Origin: Bacillota bacterium
GTDB taxonomy: Bacteria; Bacillota; Clostridia; Christensenellales; Aristaeellaceae
NCBI GenBank assembly: GCA_023444095.1
Contig: JAEZRP010000036.1
Span: 1-64,000, forward strand
Direction: 5' to 3'
Length of the DNA stretch: 64,000 nt
The notes beneath the pieces were generated by a model, which was not told where the DNA came from, did not search any database, and worked only from the letters and a program-made list of their open reading frames with translations. Positions 63,201-64,000 of this stretch are shown piece after piece (position 1 is the stretch's first letter; every line of letters starts with the position of its first letter). Position numbers and translations under genes: made by a program.

Positions 63201-64000
63201 CTGCGAGCGCGACGTGGACGCGGCGTACGCCGTCGCCCGGCGCGTGGCGCTCGAGAAGAACGGCATGCGCGAGCGTGAGATTGCGAAGGAGGAATGGACG
63301 AACCGCCGCAGGACGTTTCATCTCAAGACGAATGACCGCGCGCTCGACGGTCTCGTCAACGGCTTCCTCGTCAAGCAGGTGCTCGACGGGCGCATCCGCG
63401 CGCGCGCGGGGCTCTATCAGGCGGGCGGGGCGTTCGGCTTCCGCGACCAGCTGCAGGACATGCTGGCGATTCTGCCCTACGACCCGGAGCGCGTGCGCGC
63501 GCACATCCTCGCCTCCGCCGAGAAACAATTCGGCGACGGCGACGTGATGCACTGGTGGCACTCGCCCGCGACGGGCGTGCGCACGCGCATCTCGGACGAC
63601 CTTCTCTTCCTCCCGTATGTGTGTGCGCGCTACGTCGGAGAGACGGGAGACAGGCGCATCCTCGAGTGCGAGGTGGGTTTTCTCGAGAACGTGGAGATCC
63701 CGGACGGCGCGGAGGATTGGTACGGCGCGGCACGCGCGTCCGGCGAGACGGCGACGCTCAACGAGCACTGTTTGCGCGCGTTCCGGCGAGCGCTGAAATT
63801 CGGCGAACATGGCCTCCTGCTGATGGGCACGGGCGACTGGAACGACGGCCTGAACCGCGTGGGGCACGAGGGGAAGGGCGAGAGCGTGTGGCTCTCGATG
63901 TTCGCCATCGTCTGCGCGCGGATGTACGCGGCGCTTCTGCACGAGTGCGAGGACAGGCGGATGCTTTTGCAGGCGGCGGACGATCTCACAAGAGCCGTCG
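57220..64000 (+). CDS. Cyclic beta-1,2-glucan synthase-like giant protein (partial, runs off the window)
   Basis: At least 2260 residues from ATG 57220 (GGGGGTG upstream), with no stop before the end. Order: ~350-residue helical N-terminus; helices near 357-403; a GT84/GT2-type domain (RALVVIPALIPT about 425, metal motif LDADTK about 561, SHDLIEG about 670, TRGDWQLLP about 708). Helices follow near 737-780 and 840-875. Next is a glucoamylase-like module (TNIGLYLL about 934, SWSGTMFEYLMPS, AHHQGMALCAL about 1240). A beta-sandwich plus GH94 phosphorylase-type domain ends with GTGDWNDGLN (catalytic Asp about 2206). This matches NdvB/Cgs, which makes cyclic beta-1,2-glucans. About 300-500 residues are probably cut off. 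Confidence 0.88.
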   Translation, partial: MAFVGDYDERALRRNMGALAAELTTDGMKELVIRRETREFMGRISVRAAELGARTDSEPLIRLSESARVMEACARQAYLDGGMRLPASGPDTRVFLIADRLCANGDVSLDANRLMLAVTAFDDVQSLTMAELWAVPEAMRVAVCKAYARVAAGIIRAAEARAAAEDWVYAGGNDDALSKRAPAFYERALQLALELEKPELRLRIENALSRQDTSPEACIRRTHEAQALSMLRIDNLLSVKRMLDAADWQKCFERASRAEIELRCDPSGVYPRMARDSRAAVREQLEVIARRLGVGELTVARYAVNAARDGARENGPADARGGVCWWLYTDEGRAQLARRLGMRRRLPRMRIDPTGSLYIFLTAAFSLLLAFAFAGACGSYWYAVLTFPPAWGLSGFLLSQVVTRALSPRRLLRMDYDQLPRDRRALVVIPALIPTLERAKELVAQLETLGCLDTDDNIDYMLLGDFKDAPEPEEESDGEILAAARDGVRRLNSRAGRAKYYYLHRARTLAQRDGIYRGRARKRGALMALCRVIQNGGVDEFAAEGDACRLIAGRFRYLVTLDADTKLLPGAAREMVATIAHPLNARHDVGHRRAGYAILQPMVELNPAESRNLFTRLFAGEGGLSSYSVMISNLYQDLCGVGNYCGKGVIDIEPFAAALEGALDDERILSHDLIEGLIAGAGQLNDVAVFDGYPDRYSKYLKRLARWTRGDWQLLPEFFRKGLSALGRFRILDNLIQSVEAPALFFLLVLSLWFQARGGFSVGVVLALAQPFLALLLGDRDAFRRGCVKLAALPAEAYARLDAIFRALYRMFFSRKNLLDWVTSADQAADERQLKVTCRAAAILLLPGLLLGHWIVPTLALGALFLVAPGWLREMEGEDAEPRQPLTLHQVSALTQLSRDTWKFFTRYVGAKENYLPPDNVQIDPFVGPARRTSPTNIGLYLLSCLSARELGFLGDEELIVRLENTLSTLDKLERWNGHFYNWYDIDSLQPLKPRYVSAVDSGNLAASLLLAASALAGTAVAGRMREMAYAMDFRRLFDPERKLFFIGADVENARMSASHYDLLASESRILSFAAMMMGQVGIDNWMKLSRPVADGALLSWSGTMFEYLMPSIFMRAAPGTLLSRTERQTIGAQMSYAKARNRPWGVSESGYYAFDMYLNYQYRAFGMRAMALGGPVPQEVVAPYATILALAARPADAAKNIERMLNLGWAEECGFYEAADYARKSPRIVKSWMAHHQGMALCALCNALTGDSLVRHFMRIPEARALSLLLNERPAARIRLEKSKDVRDIRHQRPEPRRARIGKAKSRIADTALLGGAGACAILTARGDIAYSRNGLLAARFTGDLLRRRDGIFTVLRDAESGEEVLVNSPESRFVSEAGLATYVAKLGSVEAEMRVTVSPEDGALVRRINLANAGDIPREVELTDYFEAALMSAGEMNAHPAFYQLFLTADLSRENAVVYRRRARTPGEEFPALLHVVSGAEEVRRETDWLRLRGRAGELSRAFAGTDGYPINPASALRAKVSIEPEKPRAVTFAIGFCPDADAETFFEKHASWEASERAAQLSQTQAQALLSFTGLDCEKGHIIDRAVALLVDPRLSARPGTGPCAEAPGVPGFMPLIVVTLDSADALTVLRDAVRMHEYCRSLGYHFHLAAVNDYGNDYNQPVRDGIEEMIGAGYLRDLRWVPGGVSVFDAEQLDPAARDALLRAANVVLNGRSTLWSQMRRLLLSLEYAGRDGYQPMRADAPAGAFQGYGRFIEDGFEIFVAPGRLPPAPWSNIVASDRMGMLVTERGGGFVWHLNSRLRRVTPFDNDPAEEGWGLMFYLADEKRETFTRLFPGRDPLIPYAVRHMLWETSFSGAAGALAFETAVYADSRVDALRVMVTVKNVGAQPREIAVTGFVDWLMGADSPDAVKTRAWNRDGALFAAGAMDSVGYFACDGELCECGPARAAFLGHGGVMRPDALMEKRGGGGGHALKARLRLMPGEENSVCFTLGCERDVDAAYAVARRVALEKNGMREREIAKEEWTNRRRTFHLKTNDRALDGLVNGFLVKQVLDGRIRARAGLYQAGGAFGFRDQLQDMLAILPYDPERVRAHILASAEKQFGDGDVMHWWHSPATGVRTRISDDLLFLPYVCARYVGETGDRRILECEVGFLENVEIPDGAEDWYGAARASGETATLNEHCLRAFRRALKFGEHGLLLMGTGDWNDGLNRVGHEGKGESVWLSMFAIVCARMYAALLHECEDRRMLLQAADDLTRAV

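Noticed and set aside
61030..63942. A 970-codon open frame on the minus strand
   Set aside because: It is antisense to the cyclic glucan synthase gene. High G+C third positions keep the opposite frame open; its sequence is low-complexity Arg/Ala/His-rich and matches no family.

Overview
The window reads as a G+C-rich (by eye above 60%) Gram-positive anaerobe of the Bacillota, most likely class Clostridia. Pointers are an LTA-synthase-like sulfatase, a YqhQ (DUF1385) protein, DegV, a CsoR/CopA pair, the rsmD-coaD-coiled-coil string, a PaaK/ACT pair typical of anaerobes, a two-gene Suf system, and vegetative promoters of the TTGACA/TATAAT type throughout. The species is not identifiable from the sequence alone. 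No rRNA, tRNA, CRISPR array, prophage or intact insertion sequence was seen.

Layout. 1-2970: a weak IS-end remnant, a membrane-anchored unknown, an ArsR/AHSA1 pair, an unknown and a VOC protein. 2975-12884: two divergent sugar operons. The minus arm has two TIM-barrel isomerases, a Gfo/Idh dehydrogenase, a GPH-type transporter and a PIG-L deacetylase. The plus arm has a PfkB kinase fused operonically to a PotABCD-type importer. 13046-13941: a GNAT. 13995-19851: a sugar ABC importer (binding protein, two permeases, double ATPase) divergent from a probable erythritol/L-threitol dehydrogenase. 20019-25089: a DUF5060-type glycoside hydrolase with a coupled exported protein, YqhQ, and an LtaS-like enzyme. 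25194-25995: remains of ABC exporters. 25973-28486: a metal-responsive ArsR, HMA chaperone and P1B ATPase operon with a clear operator. 28614-31166: an ABC-2 exporter. 31243-33589: thioredoxin, Crp/Fnr regulator, thioredoxin-like protein and thioredoxin reductase. 33624-33733: an unexplained structured element. 33873-36759: DegV, a truncated GNAT, and SufC/SufB. 36935-41702: a GH127 enzyme, CopA and CsoR with its operator. 41836-44700: PaaK, ACT and alanine racemase. 44799-47376: RsmD, CoaD, a coiled-coil protein and a RadC relative. 47661-51210: FosX, a GT2 and a GT-C-like membrane protein. 51475-56037: a LacI regulator, a family-5 binding protein and a sulfatase. 56162-64000: a small unknown, an AlkD-like protein and a giant cyclic beta-1,2-glucan synthase-like protein that runs off the window.

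How it fits together. Much of the window imports and breaks down carbohydrates (isomerases, dehydrogenases, kinase, ABC importers, GH127, GH-A hydrolase, sulfatase), as expected of a plant- or host-glycan user. Around this sit metal homeostasis (Zn/Cd and Cu export), thiol redox, minimal Fe-S assembly, envelope polymer synthesis and fosfomycin resistance. The best candidates for something new are the divergent sugar/PotABCD cluster (2975-12884), whose importer probably does not carry polyamines, and the three-way-junction-like element at 33624-33733.
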